DNA of 64,000 nucleotides, from NCBI GenBank assembly GCA_019636375.1, contig JAHBXS010000002.1, forward strand, positions 213,621 to 277,620, in the 5' to 3' direction. The stretch's first letter is position 1; every line of letters begins with the position of its first letter. Under the pieces are notes generated by a model, which was not told the origin of the DNA, did not search any database, and saw nothing but the letters and a program-made list of their open reading frames with translations. The DNA comes from Pirellulaceae bacterium (lineage in GTDB: Bacteria; Planctomycetota; Planctomycetia; Pirellulales; Pirellulaceae). The translations under genes were made by a program, and so were the position numbers. Shown here piece after piece: positions 27,639-35,841 of this stretch.

Positions 27639-28682
27639 GTGAATTCAAAATCAATACTGCTTTTCTTAATCATCTTCTGTTGGCAGGTGCCGATTTTCGG
27701 TCTACAGGTTGATGAAGAAAAAGAGGACTTAGATAGACTTCAAGCCCTGAGCCTTCTGAAGGCTTGTCGAGAATCAGCGAGCGCGATTGTAAAGGGAGAT
27801 TGCCTTATTAAGATTCAGGCTGCTTACGACACACTCCAGACTTCTCAACTTAACGAGATCGCCGAAAAGTTCGACGGCAGAAGTTTTCAACGTGTCGCCT
27901 TCGATTTTGAGGCCAAACAGTTCTTGCGGATTACTCATTCGACGGGTACTAAAATGACACTTCAACCCGATTTGTCTAATGGAAAAGATGCTGAGTTCAT
28001 TCAGGAAAAACTGATGGGCGCAGTCGTCAATGAAAAATTTGGATACCTTAGAAGTCTACCTGATCCCAAGTACCGAACGGAACATAAAACGGGATATGGC
28101 GAGTTTCTCGAAAGCATCTTTTTTCCGGACGTCCGACTGGTCGGGTTTACCGACGATCTTGGGCAAGGACGTCTCTTTTCGAAACGGGATCAATACGAGG
28201 CCAGAGCAATCGCATTGGCGGAAAATTTTGAATCGATTGAAACTCTCGGATCAGGGAAGGTACGGTTAAGATTTCATTTTGACATCCCCAATTCATCAAA
28301 CAAGAAAGAGTATATTCAAGTATCAACTTATGAGATTGATTCTGAAAAATTTGTAATCCTGATGTTTGAAATCGAAATTCGGGAAAAAGAAACCGGGAAA
28401 TTTCTAAGTCGCAGCATAAAAAGCAACATTGAATGGGCGGAACATCACGGGCTCAATCTGCCGTGTAGAATTTCAACCACAAAACCTCGTTTTATTAAGA
28501 TTGATGGTAAAGACGTTGGCGCACTGGAAGAGAATACTCGTACTTTCCATTGGTTTTCCTGTAACGAGGAGTTAAACGAAACACTATTTGATCATGCGAT
28601 TTTGGACGACTCGACGGAAATGCTCCGCCTCGCAGACCCCAAAGCGACAAAGGCAAAAACATTTGACGCCCAAGATGACTGA
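27639..28682 (+). CDS. Secreted protein of unknown function, 347 residues
   Basis: Starts with GTG 27639 preceded by GAGAGG. An N-terminal signal peptide (SILLFLIIFCWQVPIFG) with likely cleavage near residue 21 sends it out of the cytoplasm. The mature protein is rich in Lys, Glu and Phe with mixed alpha/beta character. Segments such as RVAFDFEAKQFLRITHS and YIQVSTYEIDSEKFVILMFEIEI read like strands of an outer-membrane lipoprotein carrier-type (LolA-like) or similar beta sheet, but no diagnostic motif is seen. There is no enzyme signature. It probably shares a transcript with the DUF1573-like gene 37 bp upstream. Directly after its stop begins an array of palindromic repeats. I do not recognise the family. 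Confidence 0.6.
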   Translation: MNSKSILLFLIIFCWQVPIFGLQVDEEKEDLDRLQALSLLKACRESASAIVKGDCLIKIQAAYDTLQTSQLNEIAEKFDGRSFQRVAFDFEAKQFLRITHSTGTKMTLQPDLSNGKDAEFIQEKLMGAVVNEKFGYLRSLPDPKYRTEHKTGYGEFLESIFFPDVRLVGFTDDLGQGRLFSKRDQYEARAIALAENFESIETLGSGKVRLRFHFDIPNSSNKKEYIQVSTYEIDSEKFVILMFEIEIREKETGKFLSRSIKSNIEWAEHHGLNLPCRISTTKPRFIKIDGKDVGALEENTRTFHWFSCNEELNETLFDHAILDDSTEMLRLADPKATKAKTFDAQDD

Positions 28683-28803
28683 GTAGGCGTAGGGTGTGTG
28701 GAGCGGTCGCTGTTTGAACAAGCAATAAATGACACGACGGGAACCAATTCCAACAAAAGAGTTGGTTCGCCAAAGGAAGCGACCGCGTAACACACCATTT
28801 GCA
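28683..28803 (+). repeat. 121-bp palindromic tandem repeat, unit 1
   Basis: Begins at the base after the upstream stop codon. Arms GGTGTGTGGAGCGGTCGC and GCGACCGCGTAACACACC pair imperfectly; an inner hairpin AACCAATTCCAAC/GTTGGTT lies between them. Unit 2 follows directly with only a few substitutions. Confidence 0.88.
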
Positions 28804-28924
28804 GTAGACGTAGGGTGTGTGGAGCGGTCGCTGTTTGAACAAGCAATAAATGACACGACGGGAACTAATTCCAACAAAAGAGTTGGTTCGACAAAGGAAG
28901 CGACCGCGTAACACACCAATTTGC
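28804..28924 (+). repeat. 121-bp palindromic tandem repeat, unit 2
   Basis: Direct copy of 28683-28803 with a handful of differences (for example GTAGACGTAGGG for GTAGGCGTAGGG). Both arms are retained, so each unit can fold on its own. Confidence 0.88.
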
Positions 28925-29037
28925 GGTTTGAGGTGAATGGCGGGGCGTTGGTGTATTGCGCGGGCGGATGCGTCGTGGGCGAGTTGAGGTTGATGCCAGT
29001 GCCAACATTTTTTGTTCATTGAAGTTTATCGGGCCGG

Positions 29038-29058
29038 CTCCACACACCCTACGTCTAC
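29038..29058 (-). repeat. Inverted partial copy of the 121-bp repeat
   Basis: On the minus strand this reads GTAGACGTAGGGTGTGTGGA followed by G, identical to the left end of unit 2. Only the terminal 21 bp are present, so it is an incomplete, inverted relic. Confidence 0.75.
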
Positions 29059-29098
29059 ATCTCCACACACCCACATTGATACACGACGCGTTTCCCTT

Positions 29099-29138
29099 TT
29101 CACGGAGTGAAAAGCTACGTCGCCGTTCACTCCGTGAA
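29099..29138. repeat. Hairpin with perfect 13-bp arms near the AMP nucleosidase 3' end
   Basis: TTCACGGAGTGAA and its exact reverse complement TTCACTCCGTGAA are separated by 14 bp. Each arm is itself nearly palindromic. It lies 21 bp downstream of the minus-strand stop at 29159; no T-run follows in that direction. Confidence 0.65.
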
Positions 29139-29158
29139 CCGTTACGTAGAAACAAACT

Positions 29159-29950
29159 CTAATACCGGAAGTGGCGGATTTGTTCGCCGCGGGTGCCGAT
29201 GTCGGTCATCGCTTCAATGCCGATCTCTAAGTGGGTTTCGGACCAGGTAGACGTGACGAACCGATCGGACTCTTCGGTCTTCACTCCGTCGGGTGTGATC
29301 GGGACGTCGCTGACCAGCAACAACGCTCCGCGCGAAATTGTATTGTGGTGACCGACAATAAAAATCGTGGCTGTCTCCATCTCAATGCCAATACAAGTCA
29401 TCCGAATTAACCGCTGACGGAATTGATCGTCGTGTTCCCACAAACGGCGATTCGTCGTGTAGACCACTCCCGTTCGGTAATCCATCCGCCGTTCGACCAA
29501 ACGGTCCGACACAAATTTGTGCAACTTAAAACTCGGTAGGGCCGGGACTTCCGGCGGAAAATAATCGAGCGAGGTCCCTTCTCCACGAATGGCGGCAATT
29601 GGCAAAATAAAGTGCCCGATTTCTGTGGTCGTTTTTAATCCGCCACATTTCCCCAAAAACAAAACTCCCTTGGGGTTTCGCGCGGACAGCAAGTCCATGA
29701 TCGTCGCTGCGTTAGCTGAACCCATCCCAAAATTGACGATCGACAGTCCCTGATCGTTGGTCGCCGCTTGCATCGGGCGACCGACGCCATGAATCTCGCA
29801 ATCGAATTTATTGGCGAACCGCGTCACGTAGTCGTGAAAATTGGTCAATAGAATGTAATCGCCAAAACGATCAATCGGCATCCCGGTGTAACGAGGTAGC
29901 CAATTGCGGGCGATCTCCAATCGGCTGAGAGATGAGTTGGTCGTCGTCAT
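29159..29950 (-). CDS. amn: AMP nucleosidase (short form)
   Basis: 263 residues, matching the short AMP nucleosidases that lack the N-terminal domain of E. coli Amn. The nucleoside phosphorylase-like fold is evident: the phosphate/ribose region IVNFGMGSANAATIMDLL, the loop FLGKCGGLKTTTEIGHFILP, and GIEMETATIFIVG, where the Met-Glu contacts the ribose. LVSDVPITPDGVKTEESD includes the Asp expected to act on the purine. It cleaves AMP to adenine and ribose 5-phosphate, adjusting purine pools. ATG 29950 has GGAGAG upstream. It is preceded on the strand by the ABC exporter operon, with an intervening 25-bp palindrome, and is probably transcribed separately. Confidence 0.9.
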   Translation of the reverse strand: MTTTNSSLSRLEIARNWLPRYTGMPIDRFGDYILLTNFHDYVTRFANKFDCEIHGVGRPMQAATNDQGLSIVNFGMGSANAATIMDLLSARNPKGVLFLGKCGGLKTTTEIGHFILPIAAIRGEGTSLDYFPPEVPALPSFKLHKFVSDRLVERRMDYRTGVVYTTNRRLWEHDDQFRQRLIRMTCIGIEMETATIFIVGHHNTISRGALLLVSDVPITPDGVKTEESDRFVTSTWSETHLEIGIEAMTDIGTRGEQIRHFRY

Positions 29951-30011
29951 GTTGTTCTCTCCGAAATCGGGAAAATTGTTCGGGTTATGATGGGGCGCGA
30001 TGTGGTGTTTG

Positions 30012-30036
30012 TAGGACAGGTTGGCAACCTGTCCTA
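30012..30036. repeat. 25-bp perfect palindrome between ABC permease and AMP nucleosidase
   Basis: Arms TAGGACAGGTTG and CAACCTGTCCTA with a single central G. It starts 5 bp beyond the permease stop codon and has no flanking T-run. It is either a repeat-family member or an RNA-stabilising hairpin. Confidence 0.7.
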
Positions 30037-30040
30037 AGGG

Positions 30041-31390
30041 CTACCCCCGCAAGGCCCAACGCAGCAATTGATTGAACTTGGGGACGTTTCCTTGCCAAAG
30101 GATCCCGACTCGGAAAATCCTACCCGCCAAAACAACAATCACCAAGGTAGAAACAATCAATACCGCCAAACTTGTAAACAACTGCAATTGAGGAATTGCC
30201 TGATTTGTCGCCAACCGGAGAATCATCGTCGTGCTGATCGACGGAGGGAAATAGGACATGCCTACCGCTAAAGGTCCCAGCGGATCGCGAATGATCAAGA
30301 GCCATACGAAGATCGGCAGCATCATGACCATCCACACGGGTAACAGCAGCGACTGAGCTTCCTTGAGCTGCGACACACTCGCTCCGACGGCCATGAAGAT
30401 CGACGCAAAAAACAACACGCCGAAAATTTGGAATAACAAAAACCAATGCAGCAAATGCAACGGCAGGTGTTCGGTCCACCCTCGTTGTTGCGCCGCAAAA
30501 TAACTCCCCCCCATGTAGATCGCAAAAATCGTCAATGATCCCGCGACCGTTCCCAGCAATTTACCGATCATTAGTTGCGTGGGACTGACGCTCCCTAAGA
30601 GGACTTCGGCGATCCGTTGAGATTTTTCCTCAAGGACCGTTTCCAGCATCGGTTGAGCGGCCATGAAGATCACCATGAACATCAACATCATCAGGCCCAT
30701 CGGAAGGAAGATGTCCAGCATTTCGCTTTTTTCTTCCGCGCCTTGGATTTCTTCCCCACGGCGTTCCACCAAGCTCAAACCGGCGACCATGATCGGAGCG
30801 CGGGCACGTTCGATTTGATGGATTTGTTCGTCGCTGAAGGAAAGTTTTAGACGTGATTCCTGGACAATTCGATTGAGATTCTGCATCAACCAACGTCGGG
30901 CCTCAGATAGGCTGGAGTCTTGCGAGTAAAAATTGACTTTGAATCCCGCCCCTGAGTTGTCTGTAACCAAATTTGGCGGCAGTTCGACGAAAGCATACAA
31001 CTCACCACGGCGGATTTGGTCGGAAATTTCGGCGCGGGCCGCGTCATCGAGTTGTTCGTTTCTGGCCTCCAGATTGAAAAGTTCTTGTGGGCCCGAGGCA
31101 AAATCATCGCGTGGATTAGACGTCGCTTTCGACGTGGTTTCGCGAGCCTGTCGCTTGCGAGCATTTTCTTGTTCGGCAGCCGCTTGCAGACTTTCGAACA
31201 GTCCAGGGTTCTCTTCGACCCCATAAATCAAAATCCGCCGCTCTTTTAATTCACCGATCGAGCTGAGCATCGACATGGCGGCGAGTCCCCCGAACATCAA
31301 AATGGGCATCATCAAGATCGAGATCAAGAACGCCTTGGTGGCCACCATTGCCCGGTACTCGCGCCAGGCGATCGTCAAGATTTTTCTCAT
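30041..31390 (-). CDS. ABC-2 type transporter permease (NatB-like)
   Basis: 449 residues. One membrane segment lies near the N-terminus (KAFLISILMMPILMFGGLAAMSM). A long extracytoplasmic domain of about 210 residues comes next, including a Lys/Arg/Glu-rich helix around residues 65-100. Then come about five closely spaced membrane segments (from LPMGLMMLMFMVIFMAA to SLAVLIVSTLVIVVLAG). This is the topology of NatB/CcmB-like ABC-2 permeases such as the sodium-efflux NatAB system, and the motif ETVLEEKSQRIAEVLLGSVSP is typical. The start codon overlaps the ATPase stop in an ATGA and has GGAGGT 6 bp upstream, so the two are coupled. The substrate is unproven; sodium or a drug-like compound is a guess. 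Confidence 0.88.
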   Translation of the reverse strand: MRKILTIAWREYRAMVATKAFLISILMMPILMFGGLAAMSMLSSIGELKERRILIYGVEENPGLFESLQAAAEQENARKRQARETTSKATSNPRDDFASGPQELFNLEARNEQLDDAARAEISDQIRRGELYAFVELPPNLVTDNSGAGFKVNFYSQDSSLSEARRWLMQNLNRIVQESRLKLSFSDEQIHQIERARAPIMVAGLSLVERRGEEIQGAEEKSEMLDIFLPMGLMMLMFMVIFMAAQPMLETVLEEKSQRIAEVLLGSVSPTQLMIGKLLGTVAGSLTIFAIYMGGSYFAAQQRGWTEHLPLHLLHWFLLFQIFGVLFFASIFMAVGASVSQLKEAQSLLLPVWMVMMLPIFVWLLIIRDPLGPLAVGMSYFPPSISTTMILRLATNQAIPQLQLFTSLAVLIVSTLVIVVLAGRIFRVGILWQGNVPKFNQLLRWALRG

Positions 31391-32319
31391 CGAGCGACCT
31401 CCGTCGAGGATTGATCGGGCTCGACATAACCCTCTGGCCTTGCGATTCGCAAGAAGATGTCGTGCAACGATGGACGTATCACTTGGAAACTTTCGACCGT
31501 ATGCGATTGCATCAACTGGCGCAGATAGTGGTTGGGCTCGCTGGGGTTGTTCATGCGGAATTCGAGAACTCGGCCATTGGCCTCGACGTCGGCGACTTCG
31601 GCGAGCTGAGGCAACGCCCCGTTTTCACTTAGAACAGCCCGAGCGCGGTCGGCGGGGTATTGGGCCTGGATTGCATCGAGGGTTCCGTCGAGGACTTTTT
31701 TGCCGCGAAATATCATAAAAATCGTATCACACATCTGCTCGGCCATGCTCATGTCGTGAGTCGAAAACACGATCGTCGTGCCACGTTCACGGAGAGCCAA
31801 TACAGCCGAACGCAGTGCCTCCATGTTGACTGGGTCAAGTCCGCTGAAGGGTTCGTCCAGGATCACGAGTTGCGGACGGGCGACCACGGCGGAGATAAAC
31901 TGGATTTTCTGAGCCATCCCTTTCGACAAAGCATCGATACGCTTGTTGCTCCACTCACTGGCCCCCAGTCGTTCGAGCCAATCTTCGATTTCAGCATTGC
32001 ACTGGTAGAAGCCCTTGAGCCGCGCGTAGTAGCGGAGAATCTCGCGGACCTTCATCCGTTTGTAGAGTCCCCGTTCTTCCGGCAGATAACCCAGGCGATC
32101 ATCAGCAACCGTACCATTAGATTTACCGAGAACGTGTACCGTACCTTGGTCGGGTTGAAAGATTCGCAAGATCATTCGAATCGTAGTGGTCTTGCCGCTG
32201 CCGTTGGGACCGATGAACCCGTAGATCGTTCCCTCCGGGACTTGCAAGTCCAAGTGATCAACAGCAATTTGTCGTCCAAACCGCTTGGTGACTCCGTGAA
32301 GCTCGATGGCGTTGGGCAT
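31387..32319 (-). CDS. ABC transporter ATP-binding protein (NatA-like)
   Basis: 310 residues. All nucleotide-binding motifs are present: Walker A GPNGSGKTTT, Q-loop region YLPEERGLYKRM, signature ALSKGMAQKIQF (a variant with SKGMAQ), Walker B QLVILDEPFSGLDP, and the switch His in VFSTHDMSMAEQ. The last 90 or so residues form the DUF4162-type C-terminal domain usual for NatA-like exporter ATPases. It should energise the permease encoded immediately downstream with a 4-bp overlap. The pair is a two-gene operon and nothing regulatory is evident upstream. Confidence 0.92.
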   Translation of the reverse strand: MPNAIELHGVTKRFGRQIAVDHLDLQVPEGTIYGFIGPNGSGKTTTIRMILRIFQPDQGTVHVLGKSNGTVADDRLGYLPEERGLYKRMKVREILRYYARLKGFYQCNAEIEDWLERLGASEWSNKRIDALSKGMAQKIQFISAVVARPQLVILDEPFSGLDPVNMEALRSAVLALRERGTTIVFSTHDMSMAEQMCDTIFMIFRGKKVLDGTLDAIQAQYPADRARAVLSENGALPQLAEVADVEANGRVLEFRMNNPSEPNHYLRQLMQSHTVESFQVIRPSLHDIFLRIARPEGYVEPDQSSTEVAR

Positions 32320-32412
32320 GGTTGAGATAATAACCGGGAACTGGTGACGCCTTTATTACACAGGCTGCCACCGGCAATTTCAAGGACCAATGCCCTTTCG
32401 CGACAAAATGGG

Positions 32413-34422
32413 TTACTTCACGCGGTCGAGAGCGTCCAAAGCGTTTTGCGGGGAAATCAACTCCTCCAGCAAAATTGCCGGGCGTTTCGGATAGTCCGCT
32501 GGATAGATCAAGTTGACCGGAATGATACTCCGGTCGGCCCGCGCGAGGTCATCGATTTCTGTTTGATTTCGGGCGGTCATATCAACTAAGACCATGCGGA
32601 CATTGAGTTCCTTGAGCCGATCTATCACGGCTTTGTTCGAGAATATCCTTTTCTCATTGACTTTGCAGGTGAAGCACCAGTCAGCCGTGTAGTCAACCCA
32701 AACCATTTGACCTTCTGAGACCCGCTGTTCAACGAGACCTGGAACCCACTGTTCCCAATTGAGTCCTCCAATATTCACAACTTCTCTAGCGTCCGAACGC
32801 TGACTAGCCGCATCGATATACATCCAAATTCCGATGGAGCATAGGACAAACGGGGCAATAGAACCCCAGAGAAAACGCTTGCCCCCCGCGACATGCGGCA
32901 AGGACCAACGCCCATAGAAATATAGTCCCAGAGCGATAACACACAATGTCATCGTCAGCCACCATGCCCCTTCGCTACCCGTTTGTTTCGCAAAACTTCG
33001 AAAGAAAAATGCGGCCGCAGCAAACAAGGCAAACGACATCAATTGCTTGAAAGTCTCCATCCAAGCACCCGGACGAGGCAAAGCTTGAATCATATTCGGA
33101 AACAACGAAAGGATCAGATATGGCAATCCAATTCCGATCGCAAACACGGTGAACAAAGACATTGCTAACCAAGCTTCCTGAGCCAGCGTATAGCTCATTG
33201 CCGTCCCCAGGAATGGTCCTGAGCATGGCGTCGCAACAAAAGTGGTCAGAATTCCTGAGAAAAAAGAACTCGAATAACCTTTTTGTTTTTGTCCTCCAGA
33301 TCCAAGGCGAGTCATGAAAAGTCCAATTTCAAATACTCCCGCAAGGTTTAACCCCAGCACAAACATCAGGATTACGATGGCGCCAACGAAATAGGAGTTA
33401 CCCATCTGTTGGCCCCAGTTGACCTCACTACCCAACGAATATTTGATCGCCAGAATGGTTCCAGCCAGCAGCCACATCGAGAAAATGATGCCTAGCGTAA
33501 ACACCAATCCATGCATGGCAACCCTGCGTGAGTCGCTACCTCCTAGCTCCACAAACCCCAGCACCTTGAGTCCCAACACGGGGAAAACGCAAGGCATCAA
33601 ATTTAGCAATAAACCGCCGATCAACATTCCAAAAATGGCGGGCAACAAGGTACTCGTACCCGTGGTGTCTTGCAGAGTTACGTATTGGATTTTCGAATCA
33701 GGATCGTAGAGTTCTCGTAACTTCGAAATTTCTTCTTCCGTCAAGGACTTTTTGATCTCATGAGGCGTTATGTTATTTTTGTCAGACTCTGTTTTTGTCC
33801 CAGCATCAGTTGAAATCTGAGAATCTATTTCATCTACCGGTTTGGCGAGTAACTTGTCCAAGTCCAGATCAGGTGGAGGAGTTGTTGTCCCTTGGTATTT
33901 GGCCTTGAGGGTTTGACCGAAGGGGAGGCAGCCTTTGTTGTCGCAACGAAGTCCGTCGATCTTGAGAGTGATTTCCAAACTCTGAGGGTCGATCCCTTCC
34001 GCGATTTCGAACGGAGCGAAGAAAGTGACCGCCCAAGAATGTTGCTCGACTCGCGATTCAAAAACCGGGTCTGGATCGATCACTTCCGGATCGCGGTCCT
34101 CTTTAAACGGAGCCAATACCCGAAACTCATCGGATGCCGTGACCTTGACCTTCGTCGGCAGTGGCCCTCCCGGAGGTTGGGTCGTGGAATAAATGTGGTA
34201 GTGATCAGCCAGGGTTGTATCGATGTTGATAACGCCGACTCTTGTCCCCTCGAAGAGCTTGAACCCGGCCTTGAAAGTCACAGGTTCTTGCGCTCCGCCA
34301 GCATCAAAACCGCTGCCCCCCAACTCGAATTGAGCGAGCGCAGGCGTCGTTCCAATCGCCAGCAACAAGAGCAAAACAAAACGGAGCAACCAAAGGCCAG
34401 TTGCTGACTGATTTCTATTCAT
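32413..34422 (-). CDS. dsbD: Thiol:disulfide interchange protein DsbD
   Basis: 669 residues from ATG 34422; an earlier in-frame TTG is too near the AGAGGA ribosome site. Order of parts: signal peptide (WLLRFVLLLLLAIGTTPALA); N-terminal DsbD alpha domain with Cys pair in LRCDNKGCLPF; about eight membrane segments carrying the electron-shuttling Cys residues in LMPCVFPVLGLKVLGF and VATPCSGPFLGTAM; and a C-terminal thioredoxin-like domain with the active site DWCFTCKVNE. All six redox cysteines expected for DsbD are present. It moves electrons from cytoplasmic thioredoxin to extracytoplasmic thiol proteins. Upstream on the same strand is a second, stand-alone alpha-domain protein. A thioredoxin gene at 36456 is a plausible electron donor. 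Confidence 0.94.
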   Translation of the reverse strand: MNRNQSATGLWLLRFVLLLLLAIGTTPALAQFELGGSGFDAGGAQEPVTFKAGFKLFEGTRVGVINIDTTLADHYHIYSTTQPPGGPLPTKVKVTASDEFRVLAPFKEDRDPEVIDPDPVFESRVEQHSWAVTFFAPFEIAEGIDPQSLEITLKIDGLRCDNKGCLPFGQTLKAKYQGTTTPPPDLDLDKLLAKPVDEIDSQISTDAGTKTESDKNNITPHEIKKSLTEEEISKLRELYDPDSKIQYVTLQDTTGTSTLLPAIFGMLIGGLLLNLMPCVFPVLGLKVLGFVELGGSDSRRVAMHGLVFTLGIIFSMWLLAGTILAIKYSLGSEVNWGQQMGNSYFVGAIVILMFVLGLNLAGVFEIGLFMTRLGSGGQKQKGYSSSFFSGILTTFVATPCSGPFLGTAMSYTLAQEAWLAMSLFTVFAIGIGLPYLILSLFPNMIQALPRPGAWMETFKQLMSFALFAAAAFFFRSFAKQTGSEGAWWLTMTLCVIALGLYFYGRWSLPHVAGGKRFLWGSIAPFVLCSIGIWMYIDAASQRSDAREVVNIGGLNWEQWVPGLVEQRVSEGQMVWVDYTADWCFTCKVNEKRIFSNKAVIDRLKELNVRMVLVDMTARNQTEIDDLARADRSIIPVNLIYPADYPKRPAILLEELISPQNALDALDRVK

Positions 34423-34625
34423 TTTCTGTATCAAGTCCTCTGGAAGATGGACTTGTCAAAACGCCTCAAGACTTGCCCAATCCTATTCCTACGTATCGAG
34501 CCTTTAATTTAGCCTGTTGATTCAAAAAAATCGATAGCGAATAAACCGCAGAACCCTGTTAGCACCAGTCGGTTTAGAAGCCTGAATTAGCGGGAAATCT
34601 AGCGTTTTCGCCTTAAGAAAGTGGC

Positions 34626-35204
34626 TTAAAACTTAACGGGCACGCTTGCCCCGGAGTTGCCCTCTGGGATTCGGTACTTTTGAAGCTTTGCCGTTAGAAT
34701 TCGATTATTGACCGGCATGCATTGGTCGTCCTGGCAAAATTGAGCGTTGATTCGTACGTCGATTGCCAAATCTTCTGGTTCGATACCCGCTGCAATTTGG
34801 ATGGGCAGGTGAAACTCGATGTCCTCAATGTGCGTTTCAGCACGTTCTTCCGATTCTGGATCACCTTCGATTCGAGGGGCTTTGTTGGGGCGAAACGCTC
34901 CCGTAATTCTGAAACGTTCGTTTGTGGCGACCTCAATCTTAGTCGCGGATACACCGGGTTGGGTCAATGAATATAGGTAACCCCCGGCAGGCACTTTCGC
35001 TGCGACGATGAGGTAGGCTGTTTGGCGATCTGTCTCACTTTCGATGCGGGCCGTCCAGGTGAGATTTTCGCGGTCTTGTTGACTGGCCGTCGCAAATCCC
35101 AAGCGACTTGATCGGGGCGAAAGCTCTTGCCCCCAAGTTGGCATATTACAACTGAAGAAAACCGATGCCGAAAAACAAACACCATAAAACACGCGACTAT
35201 TCAT
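34626..35204 (-). CDS. Stand-alone DsbD N-terminal-like domain protein
   Basis: 192 residues from ATG 35204 (MNSRVFYG), followed by a signal peptide (GVCFSASVFFSCNMPTWGQE). The mature part aligns in layout with the DsbD alpha domain: VPAGGYLYSLTQPG near the start, then KIEVATNERFRITG, then FHLPIQIAAGIEPEDLAIDVRI. The segment FCQDDQCMP has the same Cys-x4-Cys spacing as the cysteines in the neighbouring DsbD. It should be periplasmic and could receive electrons from the DsbD membrane domain and pass them to a distinct client, or form a paralogous partner. It is transcribed toward dsbD with a 203-bp gap and diverges from the P-II gene. Confidence 0.75.
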   Translation of the reverse strand: MNSRVFYGVCFSASVFFSCNMPTWGQELSPRSSRLGFATASQQDRENLTWTARIESETDRQTAYLIVAAKVPAGGYLYSLTQPGVSATKIEVATNERFRITGAFRPNKAPRIEGDPESEERAETHIEDIEFHLPIQIAAGIEPEDLAIDVRINAQFCQDDQCMPVNNRILTAKLQKYRIPEGNSGASVPVKF

Positions 35205-35305
35205 GACGGTCTGCCTCAGCAATCCCTGCTTTGTGTCAAAAATGAGAAGGGACAGTACCAATTCAACGTCACAAAGGACAAGGGCAAATGTGCTATCATG
35301 TTGGC

Positions 35306-35653
35306 ATGAAAATGATCATTGCTGTCATTCAACCGACCAAATTACTGGCCGTCAAAGGGGCTTTGGAGGCCATCGGCGTGCCGCGAATTACGATTTGTGA
35401 TTCGCAAGAGTTCGCCCGCTACACCGGACGAGAGCCTTTGTACCGAGGAGTCGAATACCGGGCCGACATTTTGCGGAAAATCACTCTGGAAATCGCCGTC
35501 AACGACGATTACCTGGAGCGAGCCGTGGAAGTCATTCAAAATGTCGCCCGCAGCGGAGCCTATGGCAGCGATGGGGACGGCAAAGTGTTCATCCTACCTC
35601 TGGATCAAGCCATCGAGTATCATCCGGAAAAAAGAGGGCCGGGTGCGATTTAG
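35306..35653 (+). CDS. P-II family nitrogen regulatory protein
   Basis: 115 residues from ATG 35306 (MKMIIAVIQP). The P-II fold is clear. The T-loop REPLYRGVEYRAD retains the Tyr corresponding to Tyr51, the uridylylation site in GlnB. The B-loop GSDGDGKVFILPL binds ATP, and the end is RGPGAI. P-II trimers sense 2-oxoglutarate and ADP/ATP and control nitrogen assimilation through protein contacts. No amtB, glnA or glnD is in the window, so the target is unknown. Between T-loop and B-loop the spacing is normal, with a small insertion (GAYGSDGDGK). It diverges from the DsbD-N-like gene and is followed by a receiver-like gene 188 bp downstream. Confidence 0.92.
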   Translation: MKMIIAVIQPTKLLAVKGALEAIGVPRITICDSQEFARYTGREPLYRGVEYRADILRKITLEIAVNDDYLERAVEVIQNVARSGAYGSDGDGKVFILPLDQAIEYHPEKRGPGAI

Positions 35654-35841
35654 GGTGAAACCGAAGTCACTGGCGAACGTGGCGACACACCGTTTTTGAC
35701 CTTTAGAAACAGGTAACCGTTCACGGAACAACGCGTTGCTAGGCAATGGTCTAAGTCTAAGTTTAAACCCACGGCTGTATCTTCATTACTCTGACAATTC
35801 CGGTTACAGAAACAATGCTCAAAACAACTCAAGGAACAAAC

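Noticed and set aside
28683..28924. Possible CRISPR-like direct repeats
   Set aside because: Only two long units without unique spacers, and each unit is palindromic over its whole length; no cas genes nearby.
28495..29155. Several overlapping minus-strand frames of 84-174 codons with repeated Cys/Leu-rich segments
   Set aside because: They run through the 121-bp palindromic repeats and overlap the end of a real plus-strand gene; their similarity to each other is produced by the repeat, not by protein conservation.
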